Origin: Archegozetes longisetosus
Taxonomy: Eukaryota; Arthropoda; Arachnida; Sarcoptiformes; Trhypochthoniidae
DNA: 64,000 bases
Direction of reading: 5' to 3'
NCBI GenBank assembly: GCA_018873245.2
Contig: JAEMBT020000008.1
Location: 6,571,569 to 6,635,568 of the forward strand
A program made the position numbers and the translations under genes. The notes under the pieces were generated by a model. It worked only from the letters and a program-made list of their open reading frames with translations. It was not told the DNA's origin and did no database searches. Below are positions 13,995 through 24,829 of the stretch, piece after piece. The number at the start of each line of letters is the position of its first letter. Positions within the stretch are counted from its first letter, which is position 1.

Positions 13995-14744
13995 ATGATT
14001 TCAACAAAACTACTAAAACATAACTTAAATTTATTAAAAACAAGTTATTGCGTGAGGACAAGTCGTAAGTTATGTGAAATAAGAACAAATCCACAATCAC
14101 CGCCATCACGGCCTGAGCTAACAAGTTCTCAAAGTCTTGTAATAGATTTGAGTTTTGACGACGAAATGTCATCGAAAGAATGTCAGCGTTTAGCACGTGA
14201 AATATATGCCATATATTGTATTAATAATAGTTTTAAAGGCAGTCAAACTGCATTTGATATAAGTTTATGCAATCCATCATCAAGTAATAGCCTAACGGTT
14301 GAGTACCTAAGACAATATTTACCACAAATCAGCTCAACGAATGACACTCTTTGGCATAATTTTCATATCTATAATAAATCTTATTTAGAAGTGTTTGATC
14401 GTAAAAGACTCGTATATTTGACTCCAGACACAAAAGAGTTGATCAGTTACGACAAAAACGATATTTATATCATTGGCGGAATTGTTGACAAATATTGTTT
14501 CAAAAGTAAACCTAAACTTTTGACGAGTAGTAAAGCGATTAGAGAAGGAATTCGCGTCGGAAAGTTTCCAATCGATCACTTGATTAGTGATAAAATGAAG
14601 CATAAGATTATCTTGTTTTTGCCTCAAGTTTTTGGAATTTTAAGTGTTGTTAAAGAGAGTAATGACTGGGAATTCGCAGTTCGCAAGCACTTGCCTTTTT
14701 GGAAATTGAAACAAAACAAACAATTTATTAGTGAAAGTATTTGA
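13995..14744 (+). CDS. TRMT10C: Mitochondrial tRNA m1R9 methyltransferase / RNase P subunit (TRMT10C-like)
   Basis: A single-exon frame of 249 codons runs from ATG 13995 to TGA 14742-14744. The N-terminus (MISTKLLKHNLNLLKTSYCV, rich in K, L and R and lacking acids) fits a mitochondrial targeting sequence. The C-terminal half carries the SPOUT-fold signature of TRMT10 proteins: LVYLTPDTKEL, then DIYIIGGIVDKY (residues ~155-166), KFPIDHLI, then the closing ESNDWEFAVRKHLP helix. GGIVDK favours the mitochondrial TRMT10C/roswell branch over TRMT10A/B. TRMT10C methylates purine 9 of mitochondrial tRNAs and forms the platform of protein-only mitochondrial RNase P with HSD17B10 and PRORP. It is short next to the human protein (~400 residues), mostly in the N-terminal region. 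No frame damage is seen, so it appears functional. Confidence 0.85.
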   Translation: MISTKLLKHNLNLLKTSYCVRTSRKLCEIRTNPQSPPSRPELTSSQSLVIDLSFDDEMSSKECQRLAREIYAIYCINNSFKGSQTAFDISLCNPSSSNSLTVEYLRQYLPQISSTNDTLWHNFHIYNKSYLEVFDRKRLVYLTPDTKELISYDKNDIYIIGGIVDKYCFKSKPKLLTSSKAIREGIRVGKFPIDHLISDKMKHKIILFLPQVFGILSVVKESNDWEFAVRKHLPFWKLKQNKQFISESI

Positions 14745-15276
14745 AGTTTGAAATAGTGGTTATCTTTAATGAAAGTGATCAATGGCTAGTTATTTCGAGT
14801 TAGTAGCGATCTCATTGTTGTATAAGTTTTTTCAACGAATATTTTTCTTTTATTAAGAAACTAAGATATTGTATTTTAACAATAATGAAAAAAATTGATT
14901 AAATCACATTCGAACATTTGATTAAATAGTTTTTCTTACATTAAAATTTATCTTCGACTCAATGATACGTCTCTAGTAATAAAATAGTAACTATTAGAAA
15001 AGGTTCTTGGAATTAAAATTGGCAGTAATTTTGGTGCAGAGTTTACTCAAATATATCTTAAAAGGGAATCGATCGCTACGTTTCAGATTTCAGAAATTAT
15101 TTTATTGTATGAATTTGATGTGATATGTTAAAATAGCTAGTTAAAAATGCTGACCGCTAGCTACTTAGAAGTCATGATCATTTTAAAATCTTTTCCTGTG
15201 TATCCATGCAACAAAAGATTTTTGAAACCTGAACTCGAGCGATTGATCGGTTCCCTGTTTAGAGCAAGATCTGAAT
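14745..15276. other. Intergenic DNA with a dispersed-repeat fragment
   Basis: AT-rich. At about 15205-15275 the plus strand reads PELERLIGSLFRARSEF, related to the fragment at 3110-3160. Nothing else is recognisable. Confidence 0.35.
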
Positions 15277-15437
15277 TTAATTCATGTGCACCCTAACGTT
15301 GCCAACACCTCCAATATTGAAGCTAATTTCTTTAATCCGATCGACTAGGCTCGAGAACATCTTAGCGAATTCGCCGCCTATTAGTCCGCCAACAATAAGG
15401 CCAGTTATGAGGAACTTCAAACCTTCTTTTAGGACAC
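15277..15437 (-). other. Glycine-rich membrane-segment ORF or terminal exon
   Basis: After a splice-acceptor-like TTTTAG the minus strand reads VLKEGLKFLITGLIVGGLIG then GEFAKMFSSLVDRIKE, ending VGNVRVHMN and a TAA at 15279-15277. It has ~53 open codons with a clear hydrophobic, glycine-zipper-like segment followed by an amphipathic basic helix, unlike random AT-rich translation. It lies just inside the inner end of the right kinase arm. It may be a 3' exon of a gene, or part of an unrecognised element. In copy 1 the matching sequence is cut at GTGTCCTAA by element A. Confidence 0.35.
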
Positions 15438-18400
15438 CTAAAAGATGTAACTACAATTTCTAATTTAAGATACGTTTACTTTATTATTATCAAATCAAAA
15501 ATAGGTTAATATTTTGCCCTTAAAACTAAATTAACATAACTGTAAATAATATTTTTCAATTTCACAGTGTTGTCTTTCAGTGGCCACGAAATAATCATCA
15601 AAAAAATTATATAAATATTCAAAAGTCGGTCTATTTTCTGGTACTTCATCCCAACACTTGAGCATAATATCATAGTAAGAATCTGGACATTCAACACCAA
15701 CAGGTTTAGGTAATCTATACTTATATTTCGAAACCTGATCGAGAACATCACCACATCGCATATCTTCAGAAAAGATAATCGATTGAAAAATGAATTCATA
15801 TAATACTCTGAAAAATACTAACACCCATAAGGAACCTGTCCATAAGTAATCACTTCGAATAGCAAAATACCAAAAGACCAAACATCAGACTTAGTTGAGA
15901 ACTTGCCAAAAATAGCGGCTTCGGGTGCAGTCCACTTGATAGGGAACTCAGCCCCCAGTCTCGCGACATATTCTTTTTCTTCTATTATCCTCGCGAGACT
16001 GAAATCTGCAACTTTGACTTCATTGTTATCTCCGACCAATATATTTCTTGCGGCCAAATCTTTGTGAACTAATTTAATTGACTCTAAATAACTCATACCA
16101 GAAGCCACCTGTGAGCACATATCTATCAGATCTGGTAACTTTAATGACTTTCCTTCTGGATTATCTCTGAGATAGTCGAGAAGCGCTCCTTTTCTAACAA
16201 ACTCAGTCACAATGAGTAGGGGTTCTCCTCTCGAACAAACCTAATGTTAGCAATGAATAAATTTACATTAAATTCAATATCGCTCAAACTTTTCAGACCA
16301 AATCTCAGGTTTATTAATTTATTTTTGTCTTGAATTTTTATAGAATTGCCTACAAATTTTTCATTTTTCTTGAAGTTTCAAACCAATGTTTTTAACTTTT
16401 AGAATGAGTTAAAAGTTTGAGTAAAAAATTAATTTTTGTTAGAAATGATTTTTCTTCTCATTTAACTTCATAAATGGATTTGAAATTTCAAAAGATCGAA
16501 AATCAAAAATTAGTTAGTCCATAGGTTGAAAACTTGAAAGTTTCTGATGATCAAGTAGTCAATTGTATCATGAATAGCATACTTCAACTGAAGAAACATA
16601 TATTATTTTCACTCTCAATTTTCTAGCCTTAATTGTTATTTTTGAATTAAAAATTTAATTTAATCAATTTTCAGAATTTAATGACTGAAAAATATTAGTA
16701 AATTAAAAAAACCAAACAAACCCCATATAGTTTGACAAGCTTGTCATGTCTGCAACGTCTCATAATCACAGCTTCTTTAAATAAGGCTTGTGGAGACATA
16801 GTTCCTGGTTTTAATCTCTTGATAGCCACTTCTGCTTGGCCTAAGAATTGACCATAATACACAGTTCCAAAGTTACCACTGCCTAAGCGTTTCATCATTT
16901 TCAGATCTTTGCGATCAATTTCATCACTTCGAACAGCTGGCAATATTCCCGGTTTCGGTTTAGGATACGGTTGGCATAATGCATGACAAAGACCTCCTGA
17001 ATGTGTCGAATAGAATTGTACGATGTCTTGTAAGTGACAAAATTCTCTGTTGGACATAGCATATGATCCACTCGGAGTCTCTTTGATTTGGTAATGTTTA
17101 ACATTGTATATGTTTGGGTTTAATGGGTCTGAATCTCGGATCGAAAGAACATACGATTCTGTATTGAATAGTTTGATTGACAATTCATCAAAAAATTGAT
17201 TAATAGATATATTATCTTAACTGCTCCCTCACGCTTACACTATTGCAGATCGCACTCATGTTTAGATTTTCAATATTGTTAGGCTTCAAATTGTACTACA
17301 CTTTAGCATTTCTAAGCATATAATGAATAGTTTTCTAGTTTTCAATATTTCTCAATTTTACTATCGAATTTGATTTGCAATAATTAGTGTTAATCAGCAG
17401 TTAAGTCGATATATTGTTCAAATGAAATGTGATAGAGATGATTATCTATCAGATTAAACTACTAAATAGATAGCACGCATCAACAAAGCTATTAAATTAA
17501 TTGGGTTATATTTGGTTCACACAATTATTACTTAATCTCGACCTGACTCATTACAATGAAGTGTACTGTTCTAACTGTAATTTGATTTAGTAGTTCAAAT
17601 TGTGGAATAAACACTACTATCGTAATCAATGATTGTTTATTTATTACTTAATCCGTCTGGAATGTTGTATTCACTCAATCTGATTAGAAAAGTTCCGACC
17701 GGGTATTCTTCACAAAGTAAAAGTTTTTCAGCAGCTCTCCGACCAATACAGCCATAGTACCAACTGAACAATAATCAATTATAATTTAAGTAAAACAAAA
17801 GATATTTTCGAAAACTGAGATCTGACTATACGTTAAAAAGTTCGAAAACTTTAACAATACTATAACCTTAAAATACATAACTTACTCTTGAGACTCAATA
17901 GCACTGGTCCCGACATAATTAGATGGTATATAACCGATTTCCCCTGTCTCTAACCGTTCGACTGACCACCAGTCCGGATCATTCTTCTCGATAATTCTCA
18001 ATCTCTCTCCTTTCCTAAAACTCAAATCTCCTTTATGTTGAGCATTATAGTCATACATAGCAATAACCACAGTGTCTTGAATTTGGTCTCCAGTCACTAT
18101 CGATGGCAGTGAGTGTGAATCTGCTGTATTTTGAACTACATTCCCATTAAGTGGAGTTCGACTTGTCTGTTGCTGCGGTTGTTGTCCATCCTTTTGTTCT
18201 TGAAGAACTACTTCAGTATTATTAGTAATTTGTTGTGTGTTTACTTGTTGTTGAGGTTGTTTAGATATGAGATGTTTGTTAAATTTGACACACTTATTGC
18301 CCATTACTTTATTATTACAAAATGTTAGTTAAAGCTATTGTGACTGTTGAGAAAAAACGTAGATAGAGTGATTATTTCGCGGATGTGAAAAAATATGCTA

Positions 18401-18627
18401 AAATTTTCTCCCGAAATGTCATTTCCTTGATTTCACGTTATGAATAACTGAGTTTTAGCGTTGATTGTTAATGATATTATACTTGCGGATGGGGATACAA
18501 GTCTTCCGAGAAAAAGATGGAGTTAAAAATCAAAGGTGTAAGAAAGGATCATTTTTTAGAAATTTTCAGCAAGAAACCAAAGAGTATTATATATGAAAAG
18601 TGACATTTTATTTTTTGTTTATTATTT
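15428..18627 (-). repeat. Right arm of the ~3.2-kb inverted duplication
   Basis: Reverse-complement match of 4635-7829, including introns (for example the long intron between exons 3 and 4). The outer edge is at about 18627, just before the LINE insertion site. The inner edge at GTGTCCTAA coincides with the point where element A begins in the other arm. Confidence 0.85.
15531..18304 (-). CDS. Src64-like tyrosine kinase, copy 2 (probable pseudokinase)
   Basis: Exons (minus): 18304-17886, 17763-17648, 17158-16722, 16240-15823, 15763-15531, all in phase, giving 540 residues. Order: MGNKC N-terminus, Q-rich region, SH3 (~77-135), SH2 (~141-236, FLIRLSE), linker, kinase (~263-520). The glycine loop GSGNFG (271-276), K292 of VAIK, E307 of helix C, activation-loop Y415 and WTAPEA are kept. 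The catalytic loop is HKDLAARN (383-390) and the magnesium motif is DFS (403-405) instead of DFG, which should greatly weaken catalysis. HRDLAARN rather than HRDLRAAN, TYGQVPY and the [15 protein letters not shown] region place it near Drosophila Src64. The C-tail reads ATERQHCE, with His where Src has the inhibitory Tyr. The reading frame is intact, so it may work as an SH2/SH3 adaptor, or it may be decaying. Confidence 0.85.
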
Positions 18628-18662
18628 TTTACGGCTCTTATATACGTAAAACTTTTATACGG

Positions 18663-18672
18663 CCTTGATCAG
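18663..18672. repeat. Target-site duplication of the LINE (3' side)
   Basis: CCTTGATCAG directly precedes the (TTG)n tail. The same 10 bases occur at 22264-22273 at the other end of the element. Confidence 0.8.
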
Positions 18673-18714
18673 TTGTTGTTGTTGTTGTTGTTGCCTCCGC
18701 TTCTGTGATGCGAT

Positions 18715-20247
18715 TCACATGAGTCTTGAGGCCTCCAGGAAGGCGATTGCGTCTTCAGGTGCTCTCCAAAGAGATAAAAGGTCTATACGATGAGTGTGTC
18801 GGAGAGAAGAAAGGCCAGGGCATTGAGAAAATATGTGTTTGGTGGTTTCGGGAGAGGAGTGGCAGAAGCGGCATCGGTCGGTGTCGCTTCTATTTGTGCG
18901 ATAAAGGTAGTCCCGGAGGAGAGGGGAGTAGTTCGAGCGAAGTTGGGAGAGAATGGAGCGGGCTTTCCGAGGGAGGGTAATTTCTGATGGATTTATTTCT
19001 GGGGGTTTCTGGCCTAAGAGTTTATTGGGAGAAAGGGATGATATGCTGCGGGCAGTGAAGTTTGTATGAAGACTGACGATTGTTTGGGAAATGTCGCTTG
19101 ACTGGGGGTCAGAATGGGTCGAGAGGAGATATGAAAAATGGGAGGAAGGGGTGTTTTTCATTTGCCTAGGGGGGATATAAGGGAGGGTGAGGTGGTGTGA
19201 AGGGTGGGAACTGTCGGTGAGTTTGGTGTAGAATTGGGTGCCCAATAGATTTATATGGGTAGTTAGTGGAAGGATTTTGGTTTCATTATGTAGGTGGGAA
19301 TGGGAGGACATTTGGGTGGAGCCGGTTGCTAGGCGGAGGGCTTTGTTTTGAATAATCTGCAGTTTATGGAGGTTAGTCAAGCAGATAGGGGGGGACCAGG
19401 CGGGAGCTGCATATTCCAGTACGGGACGGATATAGGATTTGTAAAGGGTTATAAGGGTTTCTTTATCTTGACCCCAGGTTGTGGAGGATAAGGCTTTCAA
19501 TGAGTTTAGGCGTCGGTGTGATTTTTGCTTGAGGTGGGAGGTATGCGGGGAGAAAGTGAGGAGAGGGTCAAAGATTACCCCAAGAATTTTGGGGTTTTTG
19601 GTGGTAGGGATGCAGGAGTTGTTTAGAGTGAGGGGAGGTTGGAAATCGAGTTCATGGCGGTCGGGGGTGAAGAGGGTGCTGGAAGATTTGTCGGGAGAGA
19701 TAGTGAGGCGGTTTTTAGAGGCCCATTGTTCAATGATAGGAAGGAATGATTGGAGGTGAGAGGTAGCCGTGAGTTTATTGGGATGGGAGGAAAGGATGGT
19801 GATATCGTCTGCGTAGGTTATTAGCTTTAGATGGGAAGGGGGAGTAGGGATGTCAGCTATGTAGAAGTTAAATAGTAGGGGGGATAGAACAGCGCCTTGG
19901 GGTACACCATTTCTAAAGTTTCTGTGAGAGCTAAGGGTGTTGCCTAACTTGACGCAGGATTGCCTGCCGCGAAGAAAATTTGCAAGCCAGCGTTTGTCGT
20001 TAGGGGGGAGTGGGGTATTGTTAAGCTTAGAGATAAGGAGTGGAGTGGACACAGTGTCGAAGGCTTTAGACAGGTCGAGACAGAGGGCGATCGTGCGGGT
20101 AGGGGGTTTCTTTTGGTTGAAACCATTTAAAATGGTTTGAGTTAGTTCAGTGAGGGCGGTGACGGTTGAGAGTGATTTCCGGAAACTATGCTGGTGGGAA
20201 TTTTGAGGTAGAAGGGGTTTGATGCGGTTTTTTATAAGCCTTTCCAT
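18715..20247 (-). pseudogene. LINE reverse transcriptase, C-terminal part of the polyprotein
   Basis: A 510-codon frame holds most of the reverse transcriptase: LSKAFDTVS, GVPQGAVLSPLLFNFY, and the catalytic ITYADDITILS. The thumb-like region follows (LGVIFDPLLTF..., YIRPVLEYAAPAW) and a CxxC...H...C finger (CRFCHSS...HIFSQC) lies near the C-terminus. The ATG at 20247 is internal: just upstream the preceding frame (ending RPISLLSPL) hits TAA owing to a missing base at about 20255-20280. The plus-strand frames across this interval are composition shadows. Confidence 0.9.
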
Positions 20248-20254
20248 GACTTTA

Positions 20255-21561
20255 GAGAGGGGAGAGGAGAGAAATAGGACGATAGGAGGAGGGAAGATTT
20301 GGGGGTTTGTTGGGTTTGAGAAGTGGTATAATAATAGATTTTTTCCAGATGGATGGAATTTGACAGTTGAGCCAGGAGAAATTAAACAGCTTAGTGAGGG
20401 CGGTCATTGCGTTTGGGCCAAGGTGTTTAAGGTGAATGTTTGCTAAATTGTCAGGGCCGAGTGCTTTTGAGGGTGTGATGGAGCGAATTATCTTTAGCGT
20501 TTGCTCAGGGAAAAAAGGGGGATCGGGGTGGGGGTCGAGTTTGATGGATTTTAGGGAGCGAATAACTTTTCTGTCTGATCTAGAGGGGGGATTGCGTGAT
20601 ATGGAGGCATAGTACTTGATGAGGTTGTTTGCTTGGGTTTTAGGGTGAGGGGCTTGGTTTGGTGGGTGGGATGATATAGTTTCGTGGGTTTGGAGACTAT
20701 CGTTGTTTATAGATTTTATAGTTTGCCAGAGTTTGTGGGGGGCGGTGCGGTGGTTTAGGGTTTGGACAAAATCTGTCCACCTTTTGCGTTTGAGGTTATT
20801 AATTTCGGTGTGAATTAGTTTATTTAGGGAACAGAGATGTTGGGAGTCAGAGCTGGATGGGGGGCTATGAGAGTGGGAGATTTTAAGTCGAAGGGAGTTG
20901 CGTTCTGCTATAAGTGCTTTAATCGAGGGGGAGAAGGAGGGAATATACGTCTTACGCCGGCCGGAGGGGATTGTTGTTTTAGCTGCAGTGGTTATTGAAT
21001 CACGGATATAGGCTTCTGCTAGGTCTATGGAAGGGTAAAGGGAGGGGTCGTAGTTAGCTAGGGAGAGTTCGACTAGTTCTGAGAAGGTGAGCCAGTCGGC
21101 TTTGTTAAAGTTGGTGAAGGATTTTTGATAGCTAGGGGATGGTTTACGTGTGAGAGGAAAGGATATGATGATGGGGAGGTGGTCAGAAGAGAGGGCGGGA
21201 GCAGTGCGCCAGGTAAGGCGGGAAGCGAAAGTCGCGGATATGAGGGTGAGGTCAGGGGAGGTGGGTCTATGAGAAGAGGTTACGCGCGTGGGAGTATTTT
21301 CATTTAAAAGGAGGAGGGGAAGGGGTTCCAGTTGTTCTAAAAGGAGGTTACCTCGTGTGTCGGCTGGCTGTGTTTTAAGCCAGGTAGGGTGATGAGCGTT
21401 GAAGTCGCCTAGTATAATGGGGTTAGGGAAGCTAATTAGTTGACTGAGGTTAGGGTTAAGGGTGGGAGGGGACCTTGGAGGGGGTGGATTGTATATATTG
21501 ATAATAGTGTATGTTTTCTTATTAAGGTAAATAGTGCAGGTTAAGGTTTCACAGTGGGGGT
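20255..21561 (-). pseudogene. LINE middle region: endonuclease C-part to reverse transcriptase N-part
   Basis: In the shifted frame the minus strand reads IINIYNPPPPRSP, PIILGDFNAHHPTW (the GDFN motif of the AP-like endonuclease), SSDHLPI (catalytic SDH), then a long linker. Next come ALGPDNLANIHLKHL and IPSIWKKSIIIPLLKP, the first reverse-transcriptase blocks. It is separated by frameshifts from the flanking frames. Confidence 0.75.
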
Positions 21562-22067
21562 TTAGGGGGAGGGGTGAAGGGGGTCGTGAGTGGAGTATGG
21601 GATTGAGTTATGTATGTAGAGGATGAGGCCTCCACCAGAGCCTTGGGGGCGGTCGAGTCGGATAGGAGAATAATTGGGAATTTTGGGGGTCTGGGCACGG
21701 GGGGTCAGCTTTGTTTCTTGAAGGGCGGCTATGTGGATATTGTGGTGGGAGAGGAATTTGGTGAGCTCGGGGACTTTGTTGCGAAGGCCATTTATATTAA
21801 ATTGTAAAATGTTTAGCTGGGGGGGAAGGAGGGGTCCAGGGTTGGGTTCGATGTCGCCAGCAAGTAGTAGGATTAGACAGACCGCGTTTGCGAGCGTTAG
21901 GGGGTAGAGTTTGTGAAGACCCGCCCAGGGGGTGGGGTGGGACCGAAAGGAAGGAGGCGGGAGTGCTGGTTGGGGGTAGCTAAGGAGGGAGAGGGATAAG
22001 TGTGGAATGCTAGTGAGGTAATGTGGGGTGAAATTAGGCATAGCGAGAGAAGAAAAGGTATGAATAG

Positions 22068-22100
<33 letters not shown>

Positions 22101-22128
22101 GAAAATGGCGGGAAGGGAAAGTAAACAA
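21562..22128 (-). pseudogene. LINE endonuclease N-terminal part with 2A-like peptide
   Basis: The 188-codon frame from ATG 22128 starts with a hydrophobic, signal-like segment (LCFVFVFVLFCS). At residues 92-99 it has DIEPNPGP, the D(V/I)ExNPGP consensus of 2A ribosome-skipping peptides (21855-21832). Directly after it the AP-like endonuclease begins: LNILQFNINGLRNK, then AALQETKLT with the catalytic glutamate. The frame is lost at about 21562 by a frameshift. Other APE-type LINEs of invertebrates are known to carry 2A-like sequences at this position. Confidence 0.8.
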
Positions 22129-22263
22129 TAAATAAATAATAGTAAAAAGTACCTGACCTGAATATGGGGCGCATCCATTTGGCTTGGCATAGATGAGTTG
22201 AAATCTTTAGTTATCCTTGCCAAGGTGGGCTCCACGAACAAAGACGCGGATGCGTTGGAGTCC

Positions 22264-22750
22264 CCTTGATCAGTGTGATGAGTAGAGTCGATTGTGTGTA
22301 GTTCCGTAAGGCTCCACCTACTTTTTTAAAATTCAAAATAGCAATGATAGCATTGAAATACTTAACGAAATTGTACCAAAGATGAACTGTTGAAGCAAGA
22401 TGCTATCACTTCTAATCAGCATGAAATTTTATAACGGTTTAATGGTTTCTACAACGTTCACGTCTGAGAAAAAGAACTATGAAAACTGGAATTTGCTTTA
22501 ATGTCACTTTAGATGATTCTAATTATAAAGTTACCTTGATCAGTTGTAACATCTGGTTTCCGTGGTACAAGATATGGAGAGAGTTTAATTTAGCACCCCA
22601 CGTTAAATGATTCGAAAGGTGTCTTTTTACCTAATTTTAGGACGGGGAACACGAATCGAGTATTCATTTTTTACAGGAATTCTTAGTTTCTATGATATTC
22701 ATCTTCAAAAGTTGGTGGCGCAATCACTATTATGATACACCCTCTCGCGC
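22264..22750 (-). repeat. Duplicated block D, right copy
   Basis: Reverse-complement match to about 9897-10390. Its outer end was split by the LINE, whose target-site duplication it carries (22264-22273). No coding content. Confidence 0.65.
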
Positions 22751-23703
22751 CATGCCGGCCCCTTAAGATATACGTCGATAGATTCAGCTCGACAAGCAGA
22801 GAAGATTGATACCAAATTTGACCTGGTCATATGATCTTGATCATGTTACTCGATCTTAGACCCTATAACTTGTGACCACGTTGTCGTAGCTTCACAAAAT
22901 GTATACTGTTTTACTTCTTTCGGCATTCCGAGCTCTGTGATATGTCATATGATCACATTCGGTTATCATATGTCCAGTAATAAACATGTAATTAAATTAA
23001 CTGAGATTAGGGTAGGTTAGATTATATTAAGTTGGTATTGATTAGATTTCAATAGTTAAGGATATGATTTATGTTAGCTTCACACAAAAACAGCAATAAT
23101 TTATTCAGACAACATAAAAAACACATGAGAATAATAATAGAACTTTTATAAGAAAAAATTATTGATCACACTTGAACGAGATGGGATCTTGCGATAAAAA
23201 CTGAACTGGTAAACCTCGAACTTCATGTAAAATCTCGTTGAAGACTACTCGAAATCCTAAATCAGATAGAACCATATTTAGGGTCCTAGGGCTAAGGGGA
23301 TAAAGTTGGATCTTGGTTTAGAACTGTATGTAGGGTAACACTGACAGATAGGCTCAGTAGAGTTCTCATGTTCGATGTGATGGTCGTAGAACATCGTTCT
23401 TATATTTATTATGTGCGATATTACATTGAGTTTATTAAATAAATATTTTTACCACTTTATCAATACAACCTTTATTTAAACTTAATAGATTGTATATTTA
23501 TATTTATAAACGACAGAATTCGGGGTATAAAAGTGGCTTTTTCGGGAAAGGCTCAGGAGCGTTAAAATAGCCATTTTCGAGGCGAAATTTGGGGCAAAAA
23601 ATCTTATAATTTGATACATTCTTCTAGAAATTTTCAATTTTTATTTAAAACTTTTAATTTAATACAATTATTATTTCAATACAACTATTAAAATGAATTA
23701 CGC
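22751..23703. other. Non-coding stretch downstream of the older hAT relic
   Basis: Absent from the left copy (deleted there). No frames of note. It may be the 3' part of the older hAT element and its flank. Confidence 0.35.
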
Positions 23704-24821
23704 TTATTTTTTAATATTCTCAACAGTAAAATTGAGTCTGTGATCAGTTAAAAATTTCTTGAATTTAGAGAAAGAACTCTCGGCTTCTACTGATACCAAT
23801 GGCGCATAGAATCTTTTGAGTCTCTGATCGAAATCATTGTGGTTTGTGAATTCAATTAAGTCTGGATTTTTTCTAAGACTTCCTTCCAATTTATGCAATG
23901 CAAATCCGTTTAGCTTCGATTTTACGGATTCACTAACAGCTATTCGTTCGTCAATTTTTAAATTTCTTGTCTCTAATTTTTATTAGATTCTGGTAGAAAA
24001 CGAAATTCATGAATCGCCATAAATTCTTCTTCTAATTTTTGCTTCTACATCAAAATGTCGCGCCAAAAACGGTCGCCTGTAAAAAATGTCGCCATTATAA
24101 AATGTCGTCAGTATCATTTGATCCTTACGATAAAAAATCTAACGAAAGATTGAAAAGTACATATTCGTGAATAGTCTTTTATCAAACCAATGTTTAAATA
24201 GTTTATAGTTAGAGAGCTTCAAACACGAATTTTTCCATTGCCTACTTCGAATGAGCTTCCTTGCTAAGAAGGCTCAGATTCATGTATTCCATTGATCATT
24301 TTGTACAAACTAGTAAATTTTATTTTATTACTATAATTAAATGAAAAAATGATCTTGCTCTAATAAAATATTTTCAAAGCTATTTTACTCTTGTTAATTT
24401 ATTTGAAATGTATGTATCAAAAATTTTAAAAAGACCATTTTTGTGTAAAATTTTATATGGCGACATTATTTACCGGCGACATTATTTCGGTGACATTTTT
24501 GGGGCGATATTTTGACGTAGAAGTCTAATTTTTTACTTTTTACAGTAGACTTAATATCACTTATAGCTTTAGTTTTTTTCTTTAAGTTGGAGTATAAATT
24601 CAGAGATTTGATTAAAATTATCGATATAATAAAGTGAGGATTTTGGCTAAGTTCCCCACCGAGTTCTAGCAGGTATTGGAGGAAATGATAATTTAGTTAT
24701 ATTTTTAAAATTTTGTCTACGATTATTAGATTTTTTCAAAATCATTTTCATGGAAGTTATAAACAAGTTTGCAGTACTGTATTTTTCACAAATAGCATCG
24801 CATACTGTCACATTTATTTTT
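23704..24821 (-). pseudogene. Older hAT transposase relic, interrupted by MITE C
   Basis: The part at 24780-24534 reads ARTRWGT, SLYYIDNFNQISEFI and KAISDIKSTVKSKKL. After the MITE (24041-24524) the frame continues LEEEFMAIHEFRFLPES and then the C-terminal dimerisation domain: LHKLEGSLRKNPDLIEF, RFYAPLVSVEAESSFSKF, stop at 23704. The same order is seen in the younger hAT copy (24969-25500), which confirms the family. It has several stops. The younger hAT element is inserted just upstream of it. Confidence 0.75.
24041..24524 (-). mobile_element. Mutator-like MITE C, right copy (complete)
   Basis: The ends GCTTCTACATCAAAATGTCG and, inverted, ACTTCTACGTCAAAATATCG form long terminal inverted repeats made largely of spaced GTCGCC units. 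A perfect 9-bp duplication CTAATTTTT flanks it (24032-24040 and 24525-24533); 9 bp is the Mutator signature. It interrupts the older hAT transposase between KKL and LEEEF. No coding frame in 484 bp. Confidence 0.8.
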
Positions 24822-24829
24822 GTGATGAG

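Larger units (their letters stand above)
18673..22263 (-). mobile_element. Non-LTR retrotransposon (CR1/Jockey-like LINE), nearly full length
   Basis: It is bounded by the 10-bp target-site duplication CCTTGATCAG. The 3' end (minus strand) is a short (CAA)n tail; the 5' end begins GGACTCCAACGCATCC. Parts in order: hydrophobic N-terminal region, 2A-like motif, endonuclease (22128-21562 and beyond), reverse transcriptase and C-terminal finger (20247-18715). At least two frameshifts, at about 21560 and 20255-20280, disable it. It is far more GC-rich than the surroundings and strongly C-rich on its coding strand, which suggests a young insertion of an element with its own base composition. The paralogous block at 10340-10420 keeps the unoccupied site. 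Confidence 0.9.

Noticed and set aside
18726-21807. Plus-strand frames across the LINE (18726, 19481, 19937, 20219, 21125, 21610)
   Set aside because: They are antisense to the reverse transcriptase and endonuclease. Their length reflects the low A/T content of the element.
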